A DNA stretch of 64,000 bases from Olivibacter sp036959255 (lineage in GTDB: Bacteria > Bacteroidota > Bacteroidia > Sphingobacteriales > Sphingobacteriaceae), in NCBI RefSeq assembly GCF_036959255.1, contig NZ_JAWMTI010000005.1, positions 248,001-312,000 of the forward strand, written 5' to 3'. Shown here one piece after another: positions 51,583 through 61,382 of this stretch. How positions within the stretch are numbered: position 1 is the first letter of the stretch; the number at the start of each line of letters is the position of its first letter. The notes under the pieces were generated by a model. That model saw nothing but the letters and a program-made list of their open reading frames with translations. It did no database searches and was not told the DNA's origin. The translations under genes were made by a program, and so were the position numbers.

Positions 51583-52737
51583 CTAATTAATTGTTGAAAA
51601 CACCAGGCTCCACATTTCGTTTGCCAACTCCTTTTGTTGCATAGCATTTTTGGCTAGCTTTTCATGTATATTGGCGGCTGATGCTTTATTTACTACCATG
51701 TTTATCTTGTTCTGCAACATGGTGTCATTTTTTAATTCATCATCTAATAGCAATCCTTCACTATAGTCGTAGTCTTCCATCAGTGCCAAATATTTATGAC
51801 TCCAACCGACACAGAGACAAGGTACAGCTTGCGCTAAAGCACTGACCAAGCCATGAAAGCGCGAGGTGATCACCGCCTCAACACTTCCAATAATCCCTTT
51901 AACATGCAAGGGATTATCCTCTTTAAGAATTGGAATATCGAAGGAAAGAAGTTTATTTACCTCCTCTGCAATACGTAAATCCTTTACTCCTTCATGAATT
52001 AGAAAAAATGGCGTTTTTCCATGAAGCGTTATCAAATTACACACATTTACCAAAAAGTCTATATATTCACTTCTATCCTTAAAAACGTTTGATTCTAGTA
52101 GTTTATTATTGGGAATTATTGCCACTTGGTACTTATTCGAATCGAAAGATTCAGGTACTTTACCTTTGATAAGATTTGTAAAATCCGGGCGTAACCCTAT
52201 ACTTGTTTTCTTCCCGTCCAGATCATGTAGATACTCATAAGAGTATTTATCTCTAGCAAAAACGAGATCAGCATGATCTAAAATTAGCTGCATTTTATTC
52301 CGAAGCTTTAAATCGCTAAAGGCACCGAAGGCTTGTGGTAATAAAACAATTTTCTTTCCTTCCTGTTTCCACTTAACAATATGGTCGGCCAGCCGATCTC
52401 CGGCTTTCTTTGCTCCCCAAAAATCACCAAATGCAAAACCCGACCCATCAAATACCGTGTTAATTTCTTTTTCTAGCACGAATCCCATATTGCGCCTTAT
52501 TGATTTTGGCAAGAAGCCTCCCCATATAGCCGAATTTATTCCAAATTTCTTATGATTCATTTTGGTATATATACCCAATTCGCGCTGTTTATGAACAGGA
52601 GCTGTTTCGCGTGCTTCCATTACAAAAATTGCATCAGGAGCAACCTGCCGCACCTTATCAAGAATCGCGTGCAACATCAGTTCGGCTCCTTTATTGTGGA
52701 ATTCAACTCCTCTTAATTCGATAATCAATTGACTCAT
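51583..52737 (-). CDS. Polysaccharide pyruvyltransferase family protein
   Basis: A 384-residue GT-B-like enzyme that would move pyruvate from phosphoenolpyruvate onto a sugar as a ketal. Evidence is the opening IIELRGVEFHNKGAELMLHA, FDGSGFAFGDFWG, and the C-terminal SRFHGLVSALAQAVPCLC with the conserved Arg-Phe-His, then GWSHKY. Charged pyruvyl groups change polymer surface charge and metal binding. It follows the nitroreductase gene by 21 bases and precedes GT2 by 5. The acceptor sugar is not known. Confidence 0.9.
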   Translation of the reverse strand: MSQLIIELRGVEFHNKGAELMLHAILDKVRQVAPDAIFVMEARETAPVHKQRELGIYTKMNHKKFGINSAIWGGFLPKSIRRNMGFVLEKEINTVFDGSGFAFGDFWGAKKAGDRLADHIVKWKQEGKKIVLLPQAFGAFSDLKLRNKMQLILDHADLVFARDKYSYEYLHDLDGKKTSIGLRPDFTNLIKGKVPESFDSNKYQVAIIPNNKLLESNVFKDRSEYIDFLVNVCNLITLHGKTPFFLIHEGVKDLRIAEEVNKLLSFDIPILKEDNPLHVKGIIGSVEAVITSRFHGLVSALAQAVPCLCVGWSHKYLALMEDYDYSEGLLLDDELKNDTMLQNKINMVVNKASAANIHEKLAKNAMQQKELANEMWSLVFSTIN

Positions 52738-52758
52738 ATTATTTCGCTAAGCTATATT

Positions 52759-53811
52759 TTAGTTAAATTTTCTAATTTGAGATAAGGGTCTTTTTTCCGA
52801 ATAAGCAACCAACCCTTGTGGATCAGGATACCCCACTCCTATACACATAATTGGTCTTTGAAACTTTTCCAGTTTTAGAAAAGACTCCATTTTTTTTTCT
52901 TTTTCTTCAATATCAGGCCAATTGATGGAACAACTACTCAATCCCATCGTTTCCAATGCTAACATAAACGACATAGATGCTAGAGACGCATCTATATATA
53001 TAATATGCCTATCTCGTTCATCAAAGTAGGCATCTAAATTCCCTACCATGACAATTAACATAGGAATAGAATGCCCATACCCCTTAGTTCCCATAGGAAT
53101 CTGTACCACTTGGTTAACTAATTCAGGGTTGTCAAAAATGCGGAATTCATAGGGCTGTCGGTTGCAGGCGCTCGGCGACTGATTAGCTGCCAAAATAGCC
53201 TGATCAATTAACTCTCTTGGTACTTTACGATTTAAAAACCACCTAACAGATCGCCGCTGTCTACATAGTCGATAAAATTCATCATAACTAATTGCAGTCT
53301 TATTTTCTTCTACCCGATGATAGGGTATAGATGGAACTTGGGCCTGACCGTCCATCGATTTAGTGTCACCATTGATAATATGATTAAATCGAGCCTTTTC
53401 CTTACGTATAAAGTCATCTTTGTCATTAACAACCTGAAAATACTCGACTAACACATCATAAAACCACTTCATTTGCGGATTGCTCTTATCATTTTTAGAA
53501 GCGTTCCATACCCCTTCAAAATTATCGACCGTTTCGCGAAGGTATTCTTTACCGAATATTTCTTTCCGAGGACGCATCAAAAGTCCTTTCTCAATCCGAT
53601 GTGTATTTCGCACCAGTAGAAAATAATTTGATTTCAATCGCTGTGATTCTTCGAGATGTTTTACCCGACCAGTTAAAACAGTCTGCAGTTCGCGTGAAAA
53701 GGAACGATCAAAAAGAAAGTAATAAATGGAAGTTAAAATTCTCGATTTGTAACATTTTTTGGGAAGGACTTCACGTATAAAATGTCGATTAATAGCCTTT
53801 AACCTATTCAT
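52759..53811 (-). CDS. Nitroreductase-family flavoprotein in an EPS block
   Basis: A 350-residue protein with about 180 N-terminal residues of unknown helical sequence and a C-terminal FMN nitroreductase domain (about 185-350). The FMN-binding part shows RRSVRWFLNRKVPRELID, NQSPSACNRQPYEFRIF and VGYPDPQGL. Nothing indicates a nitroaromatic substrate. Proteins of this kind recur next to polysaccharide pyruvyltransferases in EPS loci, so a redox step on the polymer or precursor is possible. It starts 87 bases after the flippase stop and is followed closely by the pyruvyltransferase. Confidence 0.85.
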   Translation of the reverse strand: MNRLKAINRHFIREVLPKKCYKSRILTSIYYFLFDRSFSRELQTVLTGRVKHLEESQRLKSNYFLLVRNTHRIEKGLLMRPRKEIFGKEYLRETVDNFEGVWNASKNDKSNPQMKWFYDVLVEYFQVVNDKDDFIRKEKARFNHIINGDTKSMDGQAQVPSIPYHRVEENKTAISYDEFYRLCRQRRSVRWFLNRKVPRELIDQAILAANQSPSACNRQPYEFRIFDNPELVNQVVQIPMGTKGYGHSIPMLIVMVGNLDAYFDERDRHIIYIDASLASMSFMLALETMGLSSCSINWPDIEEKEKKMESFLKLEKFQRPIMCIGVGYPDPQGLVAYSEKRPLSQIRKFN

Positions 53812-53897
53812 ATTAAAAAGTATATATTCTTACTATCTTATAACCTATCAACAATATCCAGGGTAACATCGAAGGTCATTTTTTGCTTTCAAAGGAG

Positions 53898-55346
53898 TTA
53901 TGATGCTCGCTTACTCTTTATAAAATGAACATGGGCCATTAGTTCTGCTCCCATGAATTTATAAATTGACAATGCAAACACCAGCAGGACAACCGGTCCA
54001 ACAATTAAAAAATTAACATGAAAGTAATTCAGGAGTACGCTACCGATGATATAGGAAAATAAAGTAGCCAACACCGGTCCCTTAATCTCACGAAAAAGCT
54101 CGGCGCTTGATACTTTCACAGTGATCAAGTAGTTAAAAGTATATTGAGCGATTAGCACATTGAAAATTCTACTAAAAAGAACTGCCCATGAGGCACCAAC
54201 GATACCGTACTTATATATACCAAAAGCCAATGCAGGTAGATAAACCGCCGCCTTTATCAGCTGAAGCTTGAGTTCCAAACCAGGTCTTCCTAAAGCTCTT
54301 ATCAGAACTGTATTGCTATTAACTAACATCTGAATCATTATAGACGCCGATAGTATTTTTAAAGGGAGGATAGAATTCTCCCATTTACTCCCAAAAATGT
54401 TAAGAACAAAAGGTTCGGCTAGTATAAATAAGAGAAGCATAACAGGAAAAACAATTACACAGTTATAACTAACTACTTTCAAATAATATCTCTTCATGGC
54501 GTCTGGATCGCCCTGCTTTTTACCATAAAGGGGATACATCACGTTGTTGATAACCGCCATCAATCTACTTCTAAAAGTATCTGTCAAAACAAAAGCAAAC
54601 GAATAAGACCCGAGTAATTGGGCAGACAATAGTTTTCCGATTAAAAGATAATCGACATTATTAACAAAATAATTAATCACATTCGTTCCAGTAGCAAAAA
54701 TTCCGAATCCAAAAATATCTTTAAACGCTTTACGACTCCAAGAAAACTTAGGAAGCCAATTGGTGGCTTTAAAGTAAAAGGGGATAGCAAATACAATGAT
54801 TGCTGTTGAGTTAAAAGCCAAAGACCAAACACCCGCACCCCATAAAGCAAGTAAGATAGCTATAACACCTGCAACGATATTACTCGCACTTTCAATACGA
54901 GCTATCTTTTTAAAGTTCATTTGCTTAGATAGCTGAGCACGGTTGACCAAATTAATAGGACTTAACAGGATACCTAAACTGATAACAGGTATCAGTTGCT
55001 TAAGAATATCTTCATTGTAAAATTTAGCCGCCAATGGTGCCACAACAAATCCCATAATTAAATAAAGCAAGGCCGACCAAGCAATACCTGTCCAGAAAGC
55101 CGTATTATAATGCGCGGGGGTCAGCTCCTCTTCTTTCTTTTGGATGAGTGCAGCCCCAATTCCAAGCTCAGTCAAAACAGAGACAAATCCGGTAAATACA
55201 GTTGCCATCCCAACCAATCCAAATTGCTCTGGTAATAATATCTTCGCTAGAACTAATTTGACGATAAAAGCAAATCCCTGGTTAACAATTAACTGTATTG
55301 CATTCCAAAAAACTCCCTTTAAAACCAAACCTTTTGAACTATCCAT
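53898..55346 (-). CDS. Lipid-linked oligosaccharide flippase (WzxC-like)
   Basis: A 482-residue polytopic protein with 12-14 transmembrane helices of the MOP/PST superfamily. It opens LKGVFWNAIQLIVNQGFAF and LAKILLPEQFGLVGMATVF, followed by LTELGIGAALIQKKEE, as in the WzxC/TuaB group. It moves lipid-linked repeat units to the outer face for the polymerase. It heads the block flippase, nitroreductase, pyruvyltransferase and GT2. The 562-base gap upstream must hold its promoter, but I see no good box on the minus strand. Confidence 0.94.
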   Translation of the reverse strand: MDSSKGLVLKGVFWNAIQLIVNQGFAFIVKLVLAKILLPEQFGLVGMATVFTGFVSVLTELGIGAALIQKKEEELTPAHYNTAFWTGIAWSALLYLIMGFVVAPLAAKFYNEDILKQLIPVISLGILLSPINLVNRAQLSKQMNFKKIARIESASNIVAGVIAILLALWGAGVWSLAFNSTAIIVFAIPFYFKATNWLPKFSWSRKAFKDIFGFGIFATGTNVINYFVNNVDYLLIGKLLSAQLLGSYSFAFVLTDTFRSRLMAVINNVMYPLYGKKQGDPDAMKRYYLKVVSYNCVIVFPVMLLLFILAEPFVLNIFGSKWENSILPLKILSASIMIQMLVNSNTVLIRALGRPGLELKLQLIKAAVYLPALAFGIYKYGIVGASWAVLFSRIFNVLIAQYTFNYLITVKVSSAELFREIKGPVLATLFSYIIGSVLLNYFHVNFLIVGPVVLLVFALSIYKFMGAELMAHVHFIKSKRAS

Positions 55347-55908
55347 TCTTGCTTCCTTTTGTATCTCAATTTCGGGGTAAAACTAAGCGTTAAATTTGGA
55401 AATAAACACAGTGAGAAATGAACGTTCTATTTACGAGAAAAACGATTGGTTATAGGGTACAAAAGTGTATAAAATACACACAATATCATCAGTTAAGATT
55501 TAGCATTCAGGTGTCAAATTGGAGCAAAAACCATCTTTTAAAAGCTATTAGCACCCTTATAGGAAACCTACACATCATTTTTTCACCTGCGACAAGAAAA
55601 AAAGTTATTAAAAAATTTAAATCCAGATGTGAAAACTAAAACCGAAGCGCATGCAAACCATATCTTGGCATTTTCAAGCGTATAATAGCGTCATTCGATC
55701 GCTTAAAGTGAAATTATAATTAAAAAACCCCAATATTGCTCACACGATACCCATTAATTAGACAACTTAAGTACAAGTTATGACTCTGCCCCTCAAAAAA
55801 GTTATGTTTGCAATGTAATTGAATAATGAAGTACGCTCTATCACAGAGCCAATTAATGATCTCATTGTAAAAATTAGCTCTCTTTAAGGCTATAAGTTAA
55901 GATTAAAC
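55347..55908. promoter_or_regulatory. Large intergenic gap with promoter of the acyltransferase gene
   Basis: This 562-base AT-rich gap separates divergent genes. TATGTTTG at 55803-55810 is an exact -7 box on the plus strand and would start transcription near 55817, about 92 bases before the acyltransferase ATG. A 73-codon frame at 55418-55639 has no recognisable features and is not called a gene. Nothing else stands out. Confidence 0.5.
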
Positions 55909-57036
55909 ATGGAAAAGAACAGTAACAGACTTCAATTTCTAGATTGCTTGCGTTTCCTTGCCGCTTTATCAGTTATAATTCAACATGTATTTGAACGCTC
56001 GTCAGCACAATTCGGTTGGATTAGCTCAAATTATTTTCAATTTGGAGTTTTTGGTGTGAGTCTATTTTTTATAACCAGTGGTTTCATCATTCCGGTTTCA
56101 ATAGAAAAACACCAATCAATAAAGAAATTTGCGATAAGTCGTATTTATAGATTATATCCCTTATTTCTTGCAAGTCTGATATTAAAAACGGCGCTCATTT
56201 TAAATGGGAACATCCATGGTGTAGACCCTAATTTCATGGTCATCTTAGCGAATGTTACCATGCTGGCAAAGTTTATTGGACAGCCGCTTATCGAGATGTC
56301 TTATTGGACGTTAAATCTCGAAATGGCATTCTACATTATTGTGGCGGTGCTATTTAAATTAAACATGCTTCAACATAGCGTTAAATTAGCTCTTATTGCT
56401 CTTTTCGGCAACCTTTCTATTGGTGTGATAGCAATACATTTCTTACATCTGTTTAACGGGGGCATGTTGTTAACCTACTACCTTGCTACTATGTTTGTTG
56501 GAACGGTATATTACCGCAATATGAAGGGTTTGGTGTCAAACAAAACGCTTTCGTTAACAATTATTTTTTCGCTATTTGTTCTGTTTACAAATGCCTACCT
56601 AACATTTGGTGATCACCCATCCAACCCAAAGCTTTTTGGAGGTGATAGTTTTTGGCCAGTAGTTAATGCCATCGCATTAGCATATCTTTTGTTCACTTTA
56701 GGCTTTATCTTTAGATCGAAATCGTATCCGAGAATATTGACCCACTTTGGGACAATCAGCTATTCTCTTTATTTGAATCAAGGGATCATCATCAGACTAG
56801 TAATGCCAGCTATTGCAAGCGCTATGTTATCCAGCATTGCCGCAATTGCTGTTACTTTTTTTATTTCTAATTACACCTATAAATTCATTGAACTTCCTTT
56901 TATCAATCGTAGTCGAAGAATCATTAAACGGATGGGCCAACAAGAAGAATCCAGTGCGGCAAGCACTGATACCGGCAACATATTGAATACTGAACCTAAC
57001 AGAGTAGTTACTGAGCCCGCTGAGGTCATAAAATAA
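55909..57036 (+). CDS. Acyltransferase family 3 (OafA-like) membrane O-acyltransferase
   Basis: A 375-residue integral membrane protein with about ten hydrophobic segments. It opens RLQFLDCLRFLAALSVIIQH, the family's R/x10/H signature, with GVFGVSLFFITSGFII following. Helical segments continue to residue 335, and a hydrophilic tail of about 40 residues rich in Glu/Ser/Thr ends the protein. These enzymes acetylate exported glycans at the inner membrane. It stands alone on the plus strand with its own promoter and shares a bidirectional terminator with fcl. The acceptor is probably the EPS or LPS. Confidence 0.92.
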   Translation: MEKNSNRLQFLDCLRFLAALSVIIQHVFERSSAQFGWISSNYFQFGVFGVSLFFITSGFIIPVSIEKHQSIKKFAISRIYRLYPLFLASLILKTALILNGNIHGVDPNFMVILANVTMLAKFIGQPLIEMSYWTLNLEMAFYIIVAVLFKLNMLQHSVKLALIALFGNLSIGVIAIHFLHLFNGGMLLTYYLATMFVGTVYYRNMKGLVSNKTLSLTIIFSLFVLFTNAYLTFGDHPSNPKLFGGDSFWPVVNAIALAYLLFTLGFIFRSKSYPRILTHFGTISYSLYLNQGIIIRLVMPAIASAMLSSIAAIAVTFFISNYTYKFIELPFINRSRRIIKRMGQQEESSAASTDTGNILNTEPNRVVTEPAEVIK

Positions 57037-57039
57037 AAA

Positions 57040-57075
57040 AACCCCGTTATTTCTTGTCTTCAAAATAACGGGGTT
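57040..57075. terminator. Bidirectional terminator between acyltransferase and fcl
   Basis: Perfect 13-bp arms AACCCCGTTATTT / AAATAACGGGGTT with a 10-base loop. An A-run precedes it on the plus strand, giving a strong U-tract for the minus-strand fcl transcript. It serves the convergent pair; the plus-strand direction has a weaker tail. Confidence 0.88.
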
Positions 57076-57093
57076 ACAAGGTTAGTACCCAAA

Positions 57094-58035
57094 TTAACGC
57101 TCAGCTAGCATTTCAGCATGCAAAAAATCATCATACGCTAAAGCAATTCCCTCTTTTAGTTCGATACGATGTTTCCAACCTAAGTGATGTAATTTAGCAA
57201 CATCCATCAATTTTCGTGGTGTTCCATCAGGTTTAGAGGCGTCATAAGTAATTTCTCCTTCAAATCCAACAACCTCTTTCACTAATTGAGCCAGTTCTTG
57301 AATACTTAAATCCTCCCCGGTACCTACATTTATCAGTTCCTTATCCGAATATGTATTCATTAAAAAAATACAAGCATCCGCTAGATCATCTGCATACAAG
57401 AATTCACGTTTTGGCGTCCCTGTTCCCCATATCGTTACAGAAGAAGCATTGGCTACTTTTGCTTCATGGAATCGTCGGATAAGTGCCGGCAACACGTGCG
57501 AGTTTTGGGGGTGATAGTTGTCCCCTATTCCATATAAATTCGTCGGCATTACACTTATAAAATCGCATCCATATTGATCCCTATAGGTCTCGCATAATTT
57601 TATACCCGCTATCTTAGCAATTGCATACGGTTCGTTGGTCTGTTCTAAAGCACCTGTTAAAAGATAACTTTCCTTTAACGGTTGCTGCGCCATTTTTGGA
57701 TAAATACAACTACTTCCCAAAAACATAAGCTTTTGAACATTATGTTGATATGCGGCATGTATGATATTACATTCCATTATCAAATTATCGTAGAGAAAGT
57801 CTGCTCTATAGGTATTATTGGCAATAATACCGCCAACTTTGGCAGCAGCCAGAAACACATAATCTGGTTTTTCATCTTGAAAAAAGGCATGAACGGCGTC
57901 CTGATTGCGAAGATCTAATTCCGAAGAAGTTCTTGTGATTAAATTAGTATGACCTGTTGATTTTAGATGACGGGTGATAGCTCCACCAACCATACCACGA
58001 TGGCCTGCGATATAAATTCTTGAATCTTTTTCCAT
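57094..58035 (-). CDS. fcl: GDP-L-fucose synthase
   Basis: A 313-residue NADPH-dependent epimerase/reductase that turns GDP-4-keto-6-deoxymannose into GDP-L-fucose. Start is ATG 58035 (MEKDSRIYIAGHRG); a TTG three codons upstream is rejected. It shows the Rossmann loop IAGHRGMVGGAI, FLAAAKVGGI, the catalytic FLGSSCIYPKMA and YAIAKIAG (Tyr-x3-Lys), and PTNLYGIGDNYHPQNSHVLP. The matching gmd dehydratase is not in the window. It follows gldM by 57 bases, so read-through from the gliding genes is possible, but its role is in surface-glycan synthesis. Confidence 0.96.
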   Translation of the reverse strand: MEKDSRIYIAGHRGMVGGAITRHLKSTGHTNLITRTSSELDLRNQDAVHAFFQDEKPDYVFLAAAKVGGIIANNTYRADFLYDNLIMECNIIHAAYQHNVQKLMFLGSSCIYPKMAQQPLKESYLLTGALEQTNEPYAIAKIAGIKLCETYRDQYGCDFISVMPTNLYGIGDNYHPQNSHVLPALIRRFHEAKVANASSVTIWGTGTPKREFLYADDLADACIFLMNTYSDKELINVGTGEDLSIQELAQLVKEVVGFEGEITYDASKPDGTPRKLMDVAKLHHLGWKHRIELKEGIALAYDDFLHAEMLAER

Positions 58036-58092
58036 ATAAATCAATTTTATTAAAAGACTAAACGAGATACCGTTCTTCCTATTAAACCTGCT

Positions 58093-59625
58093 CTAATTAG
58101 CAGATAACGCAACAGCATTCAACTGTCTTGGAGAACCGTCCGGTCCGACAGCAATAATATTATCAAAAATGACTCTTGTTCCCGGCCCAATTCCATTCAA
58201 AGCTGATTTCATTGCAGCACTTAAGGAATTACCACTCGTTGATAAAACGACCGCGTCTGCCCGTGGTTTTGCTAATATCATTGTAAATTTGGTAATATTG
58301 AACTTGGCATCAAAATCGAAATTCTCCAGACTCGCAAAGAGCGCATTTTGCGCCTTCAATGCAACCGACGCCATCGTACCACCGGACTTTCCTCCAAATT
58401 TTGCAACAGGATCGGGAATTCGCTTCACTCTAAAATCTGTAGAACTTAAAGTCTGCACTTTACCCGGTGCAACCTCCGCTGATACGGATATTTTTGCTGT
58501 TCCGGGAGACGAAACGCGCGCAACATACTTTCCATTCGATCCCGATAGGCTACCGCCACTCATATTTACCTTAATTTTATCCGCTGGAGTGCCAGGTGCC
58601 GATACCGATAATGGATTATCTACACCGATATATAATACGTTCATCTTATCAGGAGATACAACTGCTGACGGTCGGGAAACCTGATACCGCTGTTCAGGGG
58701 TTCTGTATTCCTTTATCGTCCCGTCTGTCTGTTTCACTTTAATAATACCTGTCCAGGTATGAATCCCTTCCTGAGAAGTATTTACAGTATACACTCCTTT
58801 ACCATTGCTTACCTGTAAAGCGCTTCCATTGACGGAAATCGAAGGGTCAGACTTTGAATCATAGGCGGTTAAAAACACTTCGGCCGTATATGGTTGCCCC
58901 TGAATCAAGTAAGAAGAAGGGGCCACGGCGACTGCAGCAAACTGATCTAAATTGACCACAGCTTGGTCCATTTTGCCTAAAATACGCTTAACTACATCTG
59001 ATTCGGCATTTTGCGCGTCTGTTTGAATTTTAGTTAAAATGGTCATCGCGGCTGTTAGCGGGGTACCATCTCCAAAATTGATCTCCTCCCATTTTTTCTT
59101 CCCATTGACTCGCTTCTCCGGATCACCGGCCTCCAAAGAGAAGGTCACCGCTCCTCGATCCTTTTCATCCAACAAGGCCAATAATCGCTCCCTCGTATTA
59201 TTTATTTTTTCTTTTAATTCGGCCCCTTTTTTCTTATTGATCATTAAACCGGGTGCTATATCCATATTATCACGCTGCGACAGATCTCCCGTATCCTCTT
59301 CATACCCACCTCCTTGCTTTTCAAATTCTTTCTTCAGCGAATTGATGTATTCATTCAATTCGCCTACAATTGCTCTTGCCTGTTTTGCTTTTTCGTAAAT
59401 AGGTCTTGCCCGTTCGGGTTCCTCTTTTAGTTTTGTATTCTCAAAAGCCATGAATAACTGTTCGACGGAGTTATTTACATTTGACCTGGAGGTTTCCAAA
59501 CTATCGTTGATATTTTTAAAGGCATCCAATATAGTATCTGATACATTTAAAGCCAACATGGCTAATAATACCAGATACATGATATTGATCATCCGTTGCC
59601 TTGGGGTCTCTTTTCCTAAAGCCAT
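58093..59625 (-). CDS. gldM: Gliding motility/T9SS inner-membrane motor protein GldM
   Basis: A 510-residue protein. One transmembrane helix near the N-terminus (MINIMYLVLLAMLALNVSDT) anchors a large periplasmic part made of a helical domain and beta domains. GldM with GldL forms the proton-driven motor of type IX secretion and gliding. The helix carries the family-typical polar pattern, and the C-terminus reads PRQLNAVALSAN. It starts 41 bases after gldL, as in canonical operons. However, gldN is not next: fcl follows instead. Confidence 0.95.
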   Translation of the reverse strand: MALGKETPRQRMINIMYLVLLAMLALNVSDTILDAFKNINDSLETSRSNVNNSVEQLFMAFENTKLKEEPERARPIYEKAKQARAIVGELNEYINSLKKEFEKQGGGYEEDTGDLSQRDNMDIAPGLMINKKKGAELKEKINNTRERLLALLDEKDRGAVTFSLEAGDPEKRVNGKKKWEEINFGDGTPLTAAMTILTKIQTDAQNAESDVVKRILGKMDQAVVNLDQFAAVAVAPSSYLIQGQPYTAEVFLTAYDSKSDPSISVNGSALQVSNGKGVYTVNTSQEGIHTWTGIIKVKQTDGTIKEYRTPEQRYQVSRPSAVVSPDKMNVLYIGVDNPLSVSAPGTPADKIKVNMSGGSLSGSNGKYVARVSSPGTAKISVSAEVAPGKVQTLSSTDFRVKRIPDPVAKFGGKSGGTMASVALKAQNALFASLENFDFDAKFNITKFTMILAKPRADAVVLSTSGNSLSAAMKSALNGIGPGTRVIFDNIIAVGPDGSPRQLNAVALSAN

Positions 59626-59666
59626 TAATTACGTATTTAAATGTCAATGAATAATACCTGGAAAAC

Positions 59667-60476
59667 TTACATGCGTGGCTGATTCATAGCACTTAGCATA
59701 TTGCCGTAAACAGCATTGAGCGCTGCCAGATTTTTAGCTAATTTGTTAACTTCATCCTTAAACATTTTTGAATCGTCCAACGATTCGTTGAAGTTCTGCA
59801 TAGTAGCGCTAAGTTGCTCGTAGAATCTATTCATTGATTGTAAATGCGCATTTGAGTCTTTCAATTCACGCTCATACATTGCATTTAGAGAACTCAGATT
59901 TTGGGTGAGTTGTTGTACCTGATCATGATAACCGCGCGTATCCGAATCAGCCGAAGACATTGCAACCAGATTGGCTGATGCTTTTTCGAAAGCGGCACTT
60001 AAACCATCAAATTTTGATGACGCCAAGCGTAGTTTTTCCGTAAACTCATTGGCAGCAAAAGAAGCATCGGAAATGTTGCTGATAGCCGTCACTTTATCAT
60101 TAAAAGATCGTAATCCTTTTCCCAGACTGGCAATGGTTTCAGGTCCGACCTGTGCATCGGCAAAGATCTTATCTAAAGCAGCCGTCGTTGAAGTACCCGG
60201 GTTTTGTACCATCTGTCGTGCAGAAGTTTTGGGTAATTCACCGCTATAATTTTCCGCTAGCTCCGGATAGACCCTTTCCCATTCGGGATCTTTCGGCGGG
60301 GGATTAAATCCCATTAAAAAAAACAAAAGTGCTTCTACACCTAAACCTGCACCGATCATGTAATTTGCCATGGCTCCTCCGATGTGGAGTATCTTAAATA
60401 GCGCCCCTAAGATTACCACACTTGCACCCCAAGAGATCGCGACGTGCAGCCAATTTGAATTGTCTTTCTTCTTCAT
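59667..60476 (-). CDS. gldL: Gliding motility/T9SS inner-membrane motor protein GldL
   Basis: A 269-residue protein with two N-terminal transmembrane helices (about 12-28 and 35-56; VILGALFKILHIGGAMANYM includes the conserved Gly/His stretch) and a cytoplasmic coiled-coil tail. With GldM it forms the T9SS motor; the charged residue in the second helix is usual for proton use. It begins 6 bases after the upstream OMP-like gene, so the two are tightly coupled. Confidence 0.95.
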   Translation of the reverse strand: MKKKDNSNWLHVAISWGASVVILGALFKILHIGGAMANYMIGAGLGVEALLFFLMGFNPPPKDPEWERVYPELAENYSGELPKTSARQMVQNPGTSTTAALDKIFADAQVGPETIASLGKGLRSFNDKVTAISNISDASFAANEFTEKLRLASSKFDGLSAAFEKASANLVAMSSADSDTRGYHDQVQQLTQNLSSLNAMYERELKDSNAHLQSMNRFYEQLSATMQNFNESLDDSKMFKDEVNKLAKNLAALNAVYGNMLSAMNQPRM

Positions 60477-60482
60477 AATTAA

Positions 60483-61145
60483 TTATTGGAAATATTTATT
60501 ATAACTGTTTTTAAAAAAGATATAGGATATTCCAACTTGTACATTTACCCCAGGTGCCATATTGTATGGGAAAGAATCTAAATCGTCACGTAATTTTGGT
60601 ATATCAACTGGATCTTTTTCATAAATTTTTATCACTGTTGATTCCAATGGGATATAATACCCAACATTTACCGCCATATTCAATCGCTGTGAAAGCCTTA
60701 TCCCATTTATTCCCGTTCCAATATAAGGTCGTACCTTTCCCCATTCAACCCCGTAATCCTTCTTTTGGTCCGGCTCCTTCTGACTCCCCACATAACGTTC
60801 AAATTTATTCTCAAAAAAGTACCCAATACCCGCGCTGACGATCCATTTCCGAGCTATCCAACTATCTTTACCCAAAAGAGGTTGCCAGTCCGCTAATAAG
60901 GTTACATCCGAACGGTTTATTTCAAAAACCCGTCTACGATATTTCATCTTGGATGAAGGGAAAAAACTGGCCCCTAAACGTATATTAAATGCCTCGGACA
61001 CCGGGTAAGCTCCTTCAATCCCTAATCCTCTCGTCCCTACATGAATGCCAACAGAAGGATAAAAGCTAGAATATTCTTCCCAAATCTGCGCTTTTACTTG
61101 CAGACTAGCAAGTGCTATAATAAAAAATATGAAGATTTTTTTCAT
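60483..61145 (-). CDS. Outer-membrane beta-barrel protein inserted between gldN and gldL
   Basis: A 220-residue protein with start ATG 61145 (MKKIFIFFIIALASLQVKAQ signal). Upstream codons of the same frame are rejected. The mature part alternates beta-strands and turns (GIHVGTRGLGIEGAYPV, FNIRLGASFFPSSK, YIGTGINGIRLSQRLNM) and ends with NSYNKYF. It looks like a small OmpX/PorP-like or outer-membrane beta-barrel family protein. It is too short for PorP/SprF and I cannot name it. It precedes gldL by 6 bases, so it is part of the gliding operon here. Its position is where gldN would not normally be split from gldL. Confidence 0.8.
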   Translation of the reverse strand: MKKIFIFFIIALASLQVKAQIWEEYSSFYPSVGIHVGTRGLGIEGAYPVSEAFNIRLGASFFPSSKMKYRRRVFEINRSDVTLLADWQPLLGKDSWIARKWIVSAGIGYFFENKFERYVGSQKEPDQKKDYGVEWGKVRPYIGTGINGIRLSQRLNMAVNVGYYIPLESTVIKIYEKDPVDIPKLRDDLDSFPYNMAPGVNVQVGISYIFFKNSYNKYFQ

Positions 61146-61382
61146 CTGTTTAATCTGTTCTTCAATAGTGATGAAACCCTGCCTACCGTCAGTAGGTGTC
61201 ATGATGTAATCATTTTACTGCAATGTGATTTTTGAAAATCATGACGGTTTCACTAATAAATGTTTATCTGTATCGACTATACCAATCGTTTGGTATTATA
61301 TACTTCAGTTTATCGCAAAAATATTTATAAATGACTTAATGCTCTTTTCTAATTATTCGATCAAAAAAGATGTTCAAAGAAA

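Noticed and set aside
55418..55639. 73-codon frame in the flippase-acyltransferase gap
   Set aside because: No homology by eye, no promoter, and random-looking composition in an AT-rich gap. Left as intergenic.
58169..58684. 171-codon plus-strand frame antisense to gldM
   Set aside because: It is a Thr/Ser/Pro-rich shadow of gldM. No promoter or family feature is visible.
60483..61145. PorP/SprF-type protein in the gld operon
   Set aside because: It is about 80 residues shorter than that family and lacks its N-terminal pattern. I keep only the outer-membrane barrel call.
61279..61296. Terminator after gldN (ATACCAA / TTGGTAT)
   Set aside because: The stem is only 7 bp, about 90 bases downstream, and has no U-tract. 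I do not call it.
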